A DNA stretch of 64,000 nt from positions 1 through 64,000 of the forward strand of contig NZ_JAGFUX010000002.1 in NCBI RefSeq assembly GCF_017601095.1, read 5' to 3'. Origin of the DNA: Streptococcus suis. GTDB lineage: Bacteria > Bacillota > Bacilli > Lactobacillales > Streptococcaceae. The notes under the pieces are model-generated. The model did not search any database, was not told the origin of the DNA, and saw only the letters and a list, made by a program, of their open reading frames with translations. Position numbers and translations under genes: made by a program. Positions 34,705-42,449 of the stretch are shown here, in pieces. Position 1 is the first letter of the stretch. Every line of letters begins with the position of its first letter.

Positions 34705-35448
34705 ACTTCCTAGCAATTCTTGATAAATTTCCCTATCCTCATCTTTGAAGACATTGAAAATGACCTGTAATTGCGGGTGGTCGTGAACAAACGCTCTCAC
34801 AGTTTTGATTGCAATCTCCGCAGCAAGCTTTTGCGGAAAACGAAACTCACCCGTACTAATGCAACAAAAGGCGATGCTGGTCAGCCCATTTGCCACAGCC
34901 ACTTCCAAGCTTTTTTGATAAGAAGAAGCGAGCAAGGCTTCATCTTGAGAACGGACCTCCTCCTGAATAATCGGCCCAACTGTGTGTATGACATAGTTGG
35001 CTGGCAGATTGTAAGCATGCGTTATTTTTGCTTGGCCTGTTGCTTCCAAGTGCCTCTGAGCCTTCATGAGTTGGTAGCAAGCCAACCGCAGCTGAAGCCC
35101 AGCCTGCGAATGAATCGCATTATCAATACAACGATGATGAGGTACAAAGCACCCCAAGAGCTGACTGTTGGCCGCGTTGACAATCGCATCAACTTTTAGG
35201 CTAGTAATGTCGCCCTGCCAGAGATAAATCTGCGGCTCCACTTCCTGTAAGTCGGAAAGGCCTGTCACCCTTTTCTGAGCTAAAGTTTCCTGTAAATAGT
35301 CATCTTGCAGGCTCCAAAACTCCGCCGGTATGACCTTGGGCTCCCAAAGGTTCATCAAGGCTCGCAAGACCCATTCCTGCTCTTCCTGAGTCTGAGGCAG
35401 GTCCAGGTCAGGTGCAAGATAGCTAATCAATTTTTCTAGTCTTTCCAT
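34699..35448 (-). CDS. Zinc-containing macrodomain protein-ADP-ribose hydrolase
   Basis: 249 residues. An N-terminal helical region (1-70) precedes the macrodomain: GDITSLKVDAIVNAAN (79-94), then LLGCFVPHHRCIDNAIHSQAG, where C100, H104/H105 and C107 match the Cys-His-Cys zinc ligands known from the SirTM-linked macrodomains of Staphylococcus and Streptococcus. THAYNLPANYVIHTVGP and SIAFCCISTGEFRFP form the rest of the ADP-ribose pocket. It should remove ADP-ribose put on by the neighbouring sirtuin. Its start overlaps the sirtuin stop by 13 bp. The lipoylation partners found in the classical operon are not next to it. Confidence 0.88.
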   Translation of the reverse strand: MERLEKLISYLAPDLDLPQTQEEQEWVLRALMNLWEPKVIPAEFWSLQDDYLQETLAQKRVTGLSDLQEVEPQIYLWQGDITSLKVDAIVNAANSQLLGCFVPHHRCIDNAIHSQAGLQLRLACYQLMKAQRHLEATGQAKITHAYNLPANYVIHTVGPIIQEEVRSQDEALLASSYQKSLEVAVANGLTSIAFCCISTGEFRFPQKLAAEIAIKTVRAFVHDHPQLQVIFNVFKDEDREIYQELLGSR

Positions 35449-36260
35449 GCACTGATAACCTCCTGCATATCTTGGTTAATGGTAATAATGCCCTCACGTT
35501 CTAGGTCTTCCAGATTGAGTCGAATCAGACTAGCAGCTGGCAGAGCCTCATTTAAACGTTCAAAGGGGAATTTGATAATAGTTGGCGTGTTGAAGCCCAC
35601 ACCCAGTTCCAAAAAGACAATGTTCTTGTCAGCATTGCCCTGCAAAAAATCCAGATAAGCCTTTTCTTGCCTATGCCAATCAGCATCTTCGACAAAACGA
35701 TGGTCAATTCTCAAGCGGCTCATCATGTCTGCCCCACACTTAGGACATTTGGGGATATCGTCAGTTCTAACCTCCAAACCCTGACGGTTGGCAAGCAGGA
35801 TTTCCAAGGCTGTTTGGTTATTATAAACGCCATCATGACAAGGCACCGAGCATTGAAACTCACCGTAATTTCCCTGAACTTCAAAGAGTTTTTCTTTGTC
35901 AAATCCCGCCTTTTCAAACTGACTATCTACGTTGGTGGTAATAACAAAATAATTCTTATCTCCCACTACTTCATACAAATCCTGATAGAGTGGCAAGCTG
36001 TCTGTCTGATAGCGATTGAGGTAGAGGTGCTGGCTCCAGTAGCCCCACTTCTTCTCCTCAGTCGCAAAGGGATAAAATCCAGCGGAATACATATCTGTCA
36101 GCCCATAGGCCTTGATAAATGGTGCAAAATGTTCCTCAAAACGTTGGCCTGAGTAGGTCAAGCCCGCAGCACTGGACAGCCCAGCACCCGCTCCAATCAC
36201 AATCGCATCCGCTTCTGCAAGCAATTTCTTAGCTTGGGTCATTTTTCTATCTTCTATCAT
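35436..36260 (-). CDS. Class M sirtuin (SirTM), predicted protein ADP-ribosyltransferase
   Basis: 274 residues starting MIEDRKMTQAKKLLAEADAI; this ATG has AGAGGG upstream, the next ATG has no ribosome site. NAD loop GAGAGLSSAAGL (23-34), TTNVDSQF (108-115) in place of the usual TQNID, and VQG (128-130) where deacylase sirtuins have LHG: the catalytic His is a Gln (Q129). Zinc ligands are C137, C141, C172 and C175. Loss of the His is the mark of SirTM enzymes that ADP-ribosylate the lipoyl carrier GcvH-L instead of deacylating. It faces an HxlR regulator across a palindrome, suggesting redox control. Confidence 0.88.
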   Translation of the reverse strand: MIEDRKMTQAKKLLAEADAIVIGAGAGLSSAAGLTYSGQRFEEHFAPFIKAYGLTDMYSAGFYPFATEEKKWGYWSQHLYLNRYQTDSLPLYQDLYEVVGDKNYFVITTNVDSQFEKAGFDKEKLFEVQGNYGEFQCSVPCHDGVYNNQTALEILLANRQGLEVRTDDIPKCPKCGADMMSRLRIDHRFVEDADWHRQEKAYLDFLQGNADKNIVFLELGVGFNTPTIIKFPFERLNEALPAASLIRLNLEDLEREGIITINQDMQEVISAWKD

Positions 36261-36362
36261 AGTAGCCCTCTTTCTCTATTATTTTCTTGCATTTTTTCAG
36301 CTCTGCCCTTATACTAACACTAACAGTATCTTTTTGAAAGTATGCACCTTAAAGTATGGTAG

Positions 36363-36376
36363 TTACCTCAAGGTAA
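36363..36376. promoter_or_regulatory. Palindromic operator candidate between sirtuin and HxlR genes
   Basis: TTACCTCAAGGTAA, 6-bp arms around CA, in the 177-bp divergent gap. HxlR-family proteins bind such inverted repeats near their own genes. The sirtuin promoter candidate (TAGTAT, minus strand, near 36310) lies about 50 bp away. Confidence 0.5.
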
Positions 36377-36437
36377 GAAATGTACATTTTCAACTACTAA
36401 CCGACTTATATTTTTTGAAAAATTTTTGGAGAAAGCT

Positions 36438-36773
36438 ATGACCAGTAAAAAATTACCATTAGACTTGCCAGCTTGCCCTATTGAAACAACCTTGCTACTG
36501 ATTAGTAGCAAGTGGAACATTCTCATCCTACGCGATCTGATGGAGGGCACCAAACGCTTTAGCGAGTTACAACGTTCCATTGGCTCCATTAGCCAGAAGG
36601 TCCTGACCAGCAACCTGCGAGACCTTGAAGCAAAAGGCATTGTGAAACGCAAGGTTTTTCCAGAAGTCCCGCCCCGCGTAGAATATTCTCTGACAGAACT
36701 GGGGCACTCTTTGAAACCCATCCTTGATTCTATGTGGGACTGGGGAGAATGGTACAAAACACAACAAGCATAA
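36438..36773 (+). CDS. HxlR family transcriptional regulator
   Basis: Start ATG 36438 after GGAG; 111 residues. Typical HxlR winged helix: ACPIETTLLLISSKWNILIL, then FSELQRSIGSISQKVLTSNL, RDLEAKGIVKRKVF, VEYSLTELGHSL. The Cys at position 12 is in the place of the redox-sensing Cys of YodB, CatR and HypR, which respond to quinones, diamide or hypochlorite. It lies divergent to the sirtuin-macrodomain operon and probably controls both. A strong terminator follows. Confidence 0.9.
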   Translation: MTSKKLPLDLPACPIETTLLLISSKWNILILRDLMEGTKRFSELQRSIGSISQKVLTSNLRDLEAKGIVKRKVFPEVPPRVEYSLTELGHSLKPILDSMWDWGEWYKTQQA

Positions 36774-36777
36774 TAAA

Positions 36778-36815
36778 CAAGAACTCCGACTAGATGCTCT
36801 AATCGGAGTTCTCTT
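36778..36815. terminator. Bidirectional terminator between hxlR and the racemase gene
   Basis: AAGAACTCCGA / TCGGAGTTCTCTT arms around a 13-nt loop. It serves the + strand regulator and the converging racemase gene. Confidence 0.75.
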
Positions 36816-37578
36816 ACATATACCCATAAAATTCCCTGCGGACCACTGCCGAATGTACCCAGTTAATCAAGGTGGTGAAATCGAAGACTGGTAGGCCTGT
36901 TGCTCGATGAAGGGCTGCTGCGTAGGGAGGAAGATCGCTACATTCCAGCAAAATCGCCCCAATTTCTGGATGATTGGCACCTAGTTCCTGCACAACTGCG
37001 ATCAGGTCTGCCTTCAAGCGACCATTGTCCAGATAGGGCTTGTTGTAGCGGATAGGAGCAAAACTCTCCAAGCTACCAATTTCCTTGACAATACAGTCTT
37101 CAATGGAGGCATTGGCCTTAGCGAAAAAGTCGGCATTGGCCCCTTCTCCGTCTGCTACCAGAACCGCAATCTTCTGGTCTGGCTTGAGCCCTATTTTAAT
37201 CAAGGGAATCTGAAGAACGCTGGACAGATAGACAGGAACCGCAACCGCATCCCGCACCTGCTCCTGAAAATGATTGAAATAGCCACAGGCACCGACAATA
37301 GCCCGCACACCCTTTTTCTCCAGCTTCTTAGCCGCCTCAATGACCATATCCAACAATTTCTCCTCACCATTGAAGAGGTCTTCTATTTCCAAAACAATGT
37401 CCTCATAGACGACCGGGAAGGAGAAGGTGGTCGCATTGGCAACATTGCCCGGCAACTTGACATAGTTAAAATCAATGGTAATAATTCCAATGGAAAAACC
37501 TGCCACAGAAGCATCCTGTACCTGATAAAACTGGTCCAGCTGCCCTGCATTCTCAATACCGGCTCTGAAATGTGTCAT
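36814..37578 (-). CDS. Aspartate/glutamate racemase superfamily protein
   Basis: 254 residues. Two catalytic-type Cys are in place: VRAIVGACGYFNHFQEQV (about 98) in the first half and AILLECSDLPPYAAALH (about 215) in the second, as in two-base amino acid racemases. SFPVVYEDIV and PVFDFTTLINWVHSAV are also family-like. The substrate is not given by the sequence; members include Asp, Glu and hydantoin racemases and AroM-like proteins. Its ATG follows the stop of the opine dehydrogenase gene directly (TAAATG), so the two proteins are made together. Confidence 0.8.
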   Translation of the reverse strand: MTHFRAGIENAGQLDQFYQVQDASVAGFSIGIITIDFNYVKLPGNVANATTFSFPVVYEDIVLEIEDLFNGEEKLLDMVIEAAKKLEKKGVRAIVGACGYFNHFQEQVRDAVAVPVYLSSVLQIPLIKIGLKPDQKIAVLVADGEGANADFFAKANASIEDCIVKEIGSLESFAPIRYNKPYLDNGRLKADLIAVVQELGANHPEIGAILLECSDLPPYAAALHRATGLPVFDFTTLINWVHSAVVRREFYGYM

Positions 37579-38808
37579 TTATACCTCCCGCTCTCGAAAG
37601 AGTCCTGTTTCCAAGTAAGCCAAGGTCTCTTCCTTACTCAAATGGGCCAAATCCAAGTCTTCCAAGGTCAAGCCTTCTTCGAAAAATTTACGACCTGTCA
37701 TGACGGAGCCCAAGACAATCATACTATCAATAACCGGCGTGGCCACCCCGTATTTCTTACCTAATTCATGATATATGTGGCAACCAACAGGAACATCCTC
37801 TGTCACGTAGCGGTCCTGAATGGTAAAGGGGCCTGTCCCATATGCCATCGGAAACTGCTGGTCAAAGGGAACAATGCAGTCATCTCCCATATACTCTGGA
37901 CCCAAAATACTGGTCCGCGACAAAAAGTTCTCCTTGGGATAACGGAGCAAATCAACACCAATTGCCTCTGCCAGTTGCACTTGCTCCAGATAAAAGGCGT
38001 ATTGCACTTCCGCCACGGATTCACTATAAGCGTGTGAATAGATTGAGTACTGGAGCGGATCATTGCCACCGAAAATTCGACCAAAATTCTCCATCACACT
38101 AGCTCCCAAAATCGTACCAGGACAATGCAGGACTGGATTGACATTACTAAAACCAACATCTAAGACCGTCTGTCCGCCTGTCACACCGTCCCCTTCCGTA
38201 ATAGCATCAAAGGCTCCAATCGCCCGTGAACTTTCTAGGAAGATGTCTTGGTCGGTCAAGGGCAGAGCTGCACCCCGAAGCGTAATGGCCCGATATTTTA
38301 ACTCGATTTTTGGCGTCATGACCCCGCCCTCCCTGACAATCCGAGCTCCGTAAGGGGCACTGGTCCAGCCACCGACAATAACCTGCTTCTGACACCCCAA
38401 CTCTCTCATCTTCTTACGAAGTTTCAAACTGCCAAAATTATCCGGAATGATATGAACAATCATTCCATCTTCCAACACAGGTACCAAGGCTTCAAAAAAT
38501 TGGTCATGGGCAATGGACGGCACCGCCACAATGACGATCTTAGCTCCCGCAACAGCTTCTTCAATACGGTCTGTCACCAGGTCAAAAAAGGCACGGCCGC
38601 TACGTTCAAAACCATAGAGACTATTTTGTCCACCTGTGAGGGTAATCCCTGTTTTTTCTATATTCTTTAGTGTATCTTTTGCAAATTTTGGCAATTCAAA
38701 TAAATGCACCCGATTCCCAGCCAATTTAGAATCCGCTCCAACCGCTTTTCCAACCGCACCCGCTCCCAGAATTGCTATCGGTGCTTGTTTCCATTCTTCT
38801 ACTGACAT
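37579..38808 (-). CDS. NAD(P)-dependent opine (octopine/nopaline) dehydrogenase family protein
   Basis: The start is ATG 38808 (MSVEEWKQAPIAILGAGAVG); 409 residues. N-terminal Rossmann fold with GAGAVGKAVGADSKLAG, KIVIVAVPSIAHDQFFEALV and IIPDNFGSLKLRK. The C-terminal octopine-dehydrogenase domain has HCPGTILGASVMENFGRI and YSIYSHAYSESVAEVQYAF, where the His pair could be catalytic. Such enzymes reductively join an amino acid to a keto acid. Coupled to a racemase, it may make or degrade an opine with a D-residue. No nicotianamine-synthase-like gene, which metallophore operons need, is present. Confidence 0.85.
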   Translation of the reverse strand: MSVEEWKQAPIAILGAGAVGKAVGADSKLAGNRVHLFELPKFAKDTLKNIEKTGITLTGGQNSLYGFERSGRAFFDLVTDRIEEAVAGAKIVIVAVPSIAHDQFFEALVPVLEDGMIVHIIPDNFGSLKLRKKMRELGCQKQVIVGGWTSAPYGARIVREGGVMTPKIELKYRAITLRGAALPLTDQDIFLESSRAIGAFDAITEGDGVTGGQTVLDVGFSNVNPVLHCPGTILGASVMENFGRIFGGNDPLQYSIYSHAYSESVAEVQYAFYLEQVQLAEAIGVDLLRYPKENFLSRTSILGPEYMGDDCIVPFDQQFPMAYGTGPFTIQDRYVTEDVPVGCHIYHELGKKYGVATPVIDSMIVLGSVMTGRKFFEEGLTLEDLDLAHLSKEETLAYLETGLFREREV

Positions 38809-38888
38809 AAATTCCTCCAAAAGTCGTTTCTTCCTAGTATAACAAAACCACACTCACTCGGCCAATAGCAATAAATTATGACTATCTA

Positions 38889-38919
38889 TAAGAATAGGCT
38901 ATCACGAGGATAGCCTATT
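38889..38919 (-). terminator. Terminator of pbuX
   Basis: AATAGGCTATC / GATAGCCTATT, 11-bp perfect stem with a 5-nt loop, directly after the pbuX stop; the T-tract is short. Confidence 0.65.
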
Positions 38920-38924
38920 TCATC

Positions 38925-40232
38925 TTATTTTTCTTTCAAAACAACATTAAGTAAGAGAGCTGCCAAGGTTCCTGTTGAAATACCAGATGAGAAGACCATT
39001 TGAAGAGCTGATGGCAGATGACTCAATAATTCTGGACGAACGGTCACTCCAATCCCCAGCGCAAAGGCAATAGAGATTATCAGGAGCTCACGGTCCCCAA
39101 TTTTAATCGTTGCAAGAGTCTTAATCCCTTGAGCAGCAACCAAACCGAACATGATAATTCCAACACCACCAAGAACAGGTTGGGGCATGATGGAAATCAA
39201 GGCAGATAATTTTGGAAAGACACCAAGTAGGGTCAAGATAATACCGGCTAGAATCATAACATGACGACTAGCAACTTTTGTTAAAGTAATGAGGCCAACG
39301 TTTTGTGAGAAGGCTGTATTTGGACCCGCACCAAAAACACCAGCAATCAAGGAACCAACACCATCGGCTAGAACACCATTTGCTGCCCGCTCAGAAGAAA
39401 TCTTTTGATTTGAGGCTTCTCCAATGGCCATCATAATCCCTACCGTACCAATCAAGGATACAACATAAGCAGGAATAAAGGCTAGAATAGAAGATAGGTC
39501 AAACTTAACACCGTAATGGAAAATTTTAGGAAGAGCAAACCAGGCTGCCTCTCCAACCGCAGCCATATCCACCTTACCAAGTAAGATACAGAGGACATAA
39601 CCAAAAACCATCCCAAAGAAGACAGAGGCTGTTTTTAGCATGCCTTTACCATAATGATTTAAGGCCAAAGTAAAGACCAAGACGATAAAGGCAATGCTGA
39701 TATTTTCAACAGAAGCATAGTCTGTTGCGCCAACTCCACCAGCTGCCCAGTCCATACTGACTGGCATGAGGGTAATACCAATGAGGGATACAACAGTTCC
39801 TGTAATCAAAGGCGGAAAGAAGCGCATCAAGGGTTTGACAAAACGACTGAGAGCAATCTCTACAAATGAACCAGCAATGGTTGCACCTACGATACCAGCA
39901 ATTCCCAACTGACTACCAACGCTGATAGCTGGATTGGCAAAGGTAAAGTCCGTCCCCATCATACCAGAGACACGCGAACCTACTGGGCCTATACCTTTCG
40001 ATTGTAAAATGGTAGCAATACCGGCAACAAAGATTGAGGCTGATACCATAATTGAAGTATCTTCGACTGACAATCCTAAGGCACTTGCAACGACTAGAGG
40101 CACTGCGATGATCCCTGCAAAAGCGGCTAAAATATGCTGAAATGCAAGCAAAACAGCCATCCCTTTTGGTGGTTGTTGATCAATTCCGTAAAGCATCTCC
40201 GAAGAATGTTCATTTGTTGTTTTCTGAGACAT
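38925..40232 (-). CDS. pbuX: Xanthine permease (NCS2 family)
   Basis: 435 residues with about 14 hydrophobic segments. LLAFQHILAAFAGIIAVPLV and VGSRVSGMMGTDFTFANPAI are xanthine/urate-type NCS2 motifs. IMMAIGEASNQ carries the helix 8 Glu, and VFGAGPNTAFSQNVGLITLT is motif IV of xanthine/urate carriers (not the uracil form GGPANTTYG). It brings xanthine in by proton symport. It is divergent to xpt, the matching phosphoribosyltransferase, with a PurR-box palindrome between them. Confidence 0.92.
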   Translation of the reverse strand: MSQKTTNEHSSEMLYGIDQQPPKGMAVLLAFQHILAAFAGIIAVPLVVASALGLSVEDTSIMVSASIFVAGIATILQSKGIGPVGSRVSGMMGTDFTFANPAISVGSQLGIAGIVGATIAGSFVEIALSRFVKPLMRFFPPLITGTVVSLIGITLMPVSMDWAAGGVGATDYASVENISIAFIVLVFTLALNHYGKGMLKTASVFFGMVFGYVLCILLGKVDMAAVGEAAWFALPKIFHYGVKFDLSSILAFIPAYVVSLIGTVGIMMAIGEASNQKISSERAANGVLADGVGSLIAGVFGAGPNTAFSQNVGLITLTKVASRHVMILAGIILTLLGVFPKLSALISIMPQPVLGGVGIIMFGLVAAQGIKTLATIKIGDRELLIISIAFALGIGVTVRPELLSHLPSALQMVFSSGISTGTLAALLLNVVLKEK

Positions 40233-40263
40233 GATTTCTCCTTTGTGTTCAATTCTTATCCCC

Positions 40264-40292
40264 AGTTTAACAAAAAGAAAACTCTAAATCAA
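40264..40292 (-). promoter_or_regulatory. Promoter of pbuX
   Basis: TTGATT (40287-40292), 17-bp spacer, TAAACT (40264-40269). Confidence 0.55.
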
Positions 40293-40312
40293 TACAATCC
40301 AGAAAAAAAACT

Positions 40313-40326
40313 AACGAATGTTCGTT
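40313..40326. promoter_or_regulatory. PurR-box palindrome between pbuX and xpt
   Basis: AACGAATGTTCGTT, a perfect palindrome whose arms are the PurBox core (CGAAC). It lies 20 bp upstream of the pbuX -35 and about 75 bp upstream of the xpt -10. Similar cores stand at the purA promoter (63.66-63.71 kb). Confidence 0.7.
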
Positions 40327-40401
40327 TTTTGTTACAAATCTATGGATTTTAATATCATTTTATAAATATACTATTCTTTTTCCGATAATTCATGATTTTT
40401 A

Positions 40402-40410
40402 TGCTATACT
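40402..40410 (+). promoter_or_regulatory. Extended -10 promoter of xpt
   Basis: TGCTATACT, TG-extended -10, 33 bp upstream of the xpt start. No purine riboswitch fits between it and the ATG. Confidence 0.6.
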
Positions 40411-40442
40411 GATAATAAGAAAATTCTGGAGGAAAATTTTAA

Positions 40443-41024
40443 ATGAAAGCATTGGAAGAACGCATTCGCAAGGATGGAAATGTAATTGAGCCATCCATAT
40501 TAAAAGTGGATTCCTTTCTGACCCATCAGGTTGATTTCGGCTTAATGAAGGAAATGGGTCAAGTCTTGGCAGATGCCTATCGCTCCAAGGACATTACAAA
40601 GGTCGTCACCATTGAAGCTTCAGGTATTGCTCCAGCTGTTTATGTTGCTGAAAGTTTAGAAGTTCCGATGATTTTTGCCAAAAAGCATAAAAATATCACC
40701 ATGACAGAAGGGATTTTGACTGCTGAAGTCTATTCATTTACCAAGCAAGTCACCAGCACGGTCTCCATCGCTAGCAAGTTTTTGTCATCTGAGGACCGTG
40801 TTCTAATCGTTGATGACTTTTTGGCCAATGGACAAGCAGCAAAAGGCTTGATTGACATTATCCAACGGGCCGGGGCGCAAGTGGCTGGGGTCGGTATCAT
40901 CATCGAAAAATCCTTCCAAGATGGCCGCCAGCTCTTGCTTGATGCTGGTGTACCTGTTACTTCTCTCGCTCGTATTGAAAAATTCCAAGATGGACAGGTT
41001 GTTTTCGCACCTGCTGATATTTAA
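40443..41024 (+). CDS. xpt: Xanthine phosphoribosyltransferase
   Basis: 193 residues, normal length. [20 protein letters not shown] is the family N-terminus. The PRPP loop is [20 protein letters not shown], and [15 protein letters not shown] contacts the purine. It converts xanthine and PRPP to XMP for salvage to GMP. The transporter gene pbuX is divergent here, while in many Firmicutes the two form one operon behind a guanine riboswitch; no such riboswitch is visible. Confidence 0.95.
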   Translation: MKALEERIRKDGNVIEPSILKVDSFLTHQVDFGLMKEMGQVLADAYRSKDITKVVTIEASGIAPAVYVAESLEVPMIFAKKHKNITMTEGILTAEVYSFTKQVTSTVSIASKFLSSEDRVLIVDDFLANGQAAKGLIDIIQRAGAQVAGVGIIIEKSFQDGRQLLLDAGVPVTSLARIEKFQDGQVVFAPADI

Positions 41025-41025
41025 A

Positions 41026-41056
41026 AGGACTTGCTTCCAATCGGGAGCAAGTCTCT
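41026..41056 (+). terminator. Terminator of xpt
   Basis: GACTTGCT / AGCAAGTC stem with a 10-nt loop, then TCTTCTATTT. Confidence 0.75.
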
Positions 41057-41065
41057 TCTATTTAT

Positions 41066-41794
41066 CTATAATTCCACACCAAAGACTTCTAATTGCTTTA
41101 ATTCGGTAGCAGTCAACCTGCGGTATTCTCCAAGAGCGAGCGCTGGATCTAACTCAAGTGGCCCCATGGTCAATCGTTGCAAGTCTGTCACCGTCTTGCC
41201 ACAGGCCTGCACCATGCGTTTGACCTGGTGAAATTTCCCTTCTCGGATAGTGATGTCAACGAGTGAGGTCTGTTTGTCTTCATCCATCTCCAAGATGGTC
41301 AACTGGGCTGGTTGACAGGTAAAGTCTTTCAGCTCAATTCCTGCCGCAAATCGCTCCACATCCTCTTGGGTCATGATCCCGTCAACCTGTGCACGGTAGC
41401 GTTTATCAACATGTTTTTTCGGAGAAAGCATGGCATGGGCCAGCTGACCGTTGTTGGTCAAGAGCAAGAGACCGTGGGTATCAATATCCAAGCGTCCAAC
41501 TGGAAAAATTTCCTTATGGCGAGCTGTATCATCTAGCAGGTCCAAGACAGTCCGATGACGGTCATCCTCGGTGGCTGATATGACACCCTTGGGTTTATTC
41601 AACAGATAGTAAACAAAGGTCTCATGGCTCAAAACCTGACCTGCTACAGCAATCTGGTCTTGTTTTTCGTTAATTTGCTGTTTGGGTGAGGTTTCTACTT
41701 GGCCGTTGACTGTGACTTGCTTGTTTTTCAGGAGTTTCTTAACTTCTGTCCGACTGCCAACACCGCAATCCACTAAAAATTTATCTAATCGCAT
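41066..41794 (-). CDS. 16S rRNA pseudouridine synthase, RsuA family
   Basis: 242 residues. An N-terminal S4 RNA-binding domain (MRLDKFLVDCGVGSRTEVKK, LLKNKQVTVNG) is followed by the synthase domain: YYLLNKPKGVISAT, then FPVGRLDIDTHGLLLLTNNG with the catalytic Asp, KRYRAQVDG and REGKFHQVKRM. RsuA acts on U516 of 16S rRNA; RluB/E paralogues look similar, so the exact uridine is inferred. It overlaps the GNAT stop by 10 bp. Confidence 0.9.
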   Translation of the reverse strand: MRLDKFLVDCGVGSRTEVKKLLKNKQVTVNGQVETSPKQQINEKQDQIAVAGQVLSHETFVYYLLNKPKGVISATEDDRHRTVLDLLDDTARHKEIFPVGRLDIDTHGLLLLTNNGQLAHAMLSPKKHVDKRYRAQVDGIMTQEDVERFAAGIELKDFTCQPAQLTILEMDEDKQTSLVDITIREGKFHQVKRMVQACGKTVTDLQRLTMGPLELDPALALGEYRRLTATELKQLEVFGVEL

Positions 41795-42411
41795 ACGACT
41801 TTCTTTTCCATTTTGATATATTCCGCTTGCTTTTCTCTTTCTGTAAATCCAAGAGTTCGAAAAAGGGGTTGAGCTACTGGATCAGAAGAAGCAACTGTCA
41901 GTTTGATACTAGCTGGCTGAATATGCCCTACTAAATAGTCTTCAATAGCCTGATAGAAAGCTCTGCCATTTCCCTGACCCATCAAAGAAGGTTTCATCCC
42001 CAAACGAATGTCAACTGTCTCGTCATCTTGGTCCATACAGAAATAGCCCATGAGGGCGGCATTGCGGATGACTGCAAAAAAGCGGTCCCCACGCGCCTCT
42101 GGTGAAATCATCTCAGCATAAGTCTCGGGGTTTTCACTAATCGTATAGGCATCCAAAGGTGGTTGATAGCGCCATTGGTTAGCAATTTCCAATGCCAGAT
42201 CCTGGGGCAGAGGCATGATGTAAAAATAATCCATCTTCCGAAAATTTTTAGACAAGTTTTTAATCCTGCGTTTTTGGGTGGCGTAATTATCTGTCTGATA
42301 GACATAATCCACATAGCCCAACTGATAGGAGGGAATCATGTCCTTAAAAATCAACTGAACATCCTCGGGAAAACGTAGTATTAATTCATTTAAGCGGTTG
42401 TTTTCTAACAT
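41785..42411 (-). CDS. GNAT family acetyltransferase
   Basis: 208 residues. A lead region (1-70, MLENNRLNELILRFPEDVQL) precedes the GNAT fold: YFYIMPLPQDLALEIANQWR is the first strand-helix. The acetyl-CoA loop is PSLMGQGNGRAFYQAIEDYL (QGxGxA pattern), and ASSDPVAQPLFRTLGFTE is motif B. The substrate is unknown. The lead region is unusual for a stand-alone GNAT and may be a partner or RNA-binding part. It is translationally coupled to the pseudouridine synthase. Confidence 0.85.
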   Translation of the reverse strand: MLENNRLNELILRFPEDVQLIFKDMIPSYQLGYVDYVYQTDNYATQKRRIKNLSKNFRKMDYFYIMPLPQDLALEIANQWRYQPPLDAYTISENPETYAEMISPEARGDRFFAVIRNAALMGYFCMDQDDETVDIRLGMKPSLMGQGNGRAFYQAIEDYLVGHIQPASIKLTVASSDPVAQPLFRTLGFTEREKQAEYIKMEKKVVCD

Positions 42412-42427
42412 AAGAATATTATACCAA

Positions 42428-42449
42428 AAGGGAGCGGAGATCCGCTCCT
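42428..42449 (-). terminator. Terminator of the MFS transporter gene
   Basis: GGAGCGG / CCGCTCC with an ATCT loop, followed by CTTTT on the minus strand. The extended -10 of the GNAT gene (TGGTATAAT) sits directly behind it at 42418-42426. Confidence 0.75.

Noticed and set aside
40233-40442. Guanine riboswitch for xpt/pbuX
   Set aside because: No purine-aptamer core or paired loops can be found in either direction, and the leaders are too short. A PurR-box palindrome is present instead.
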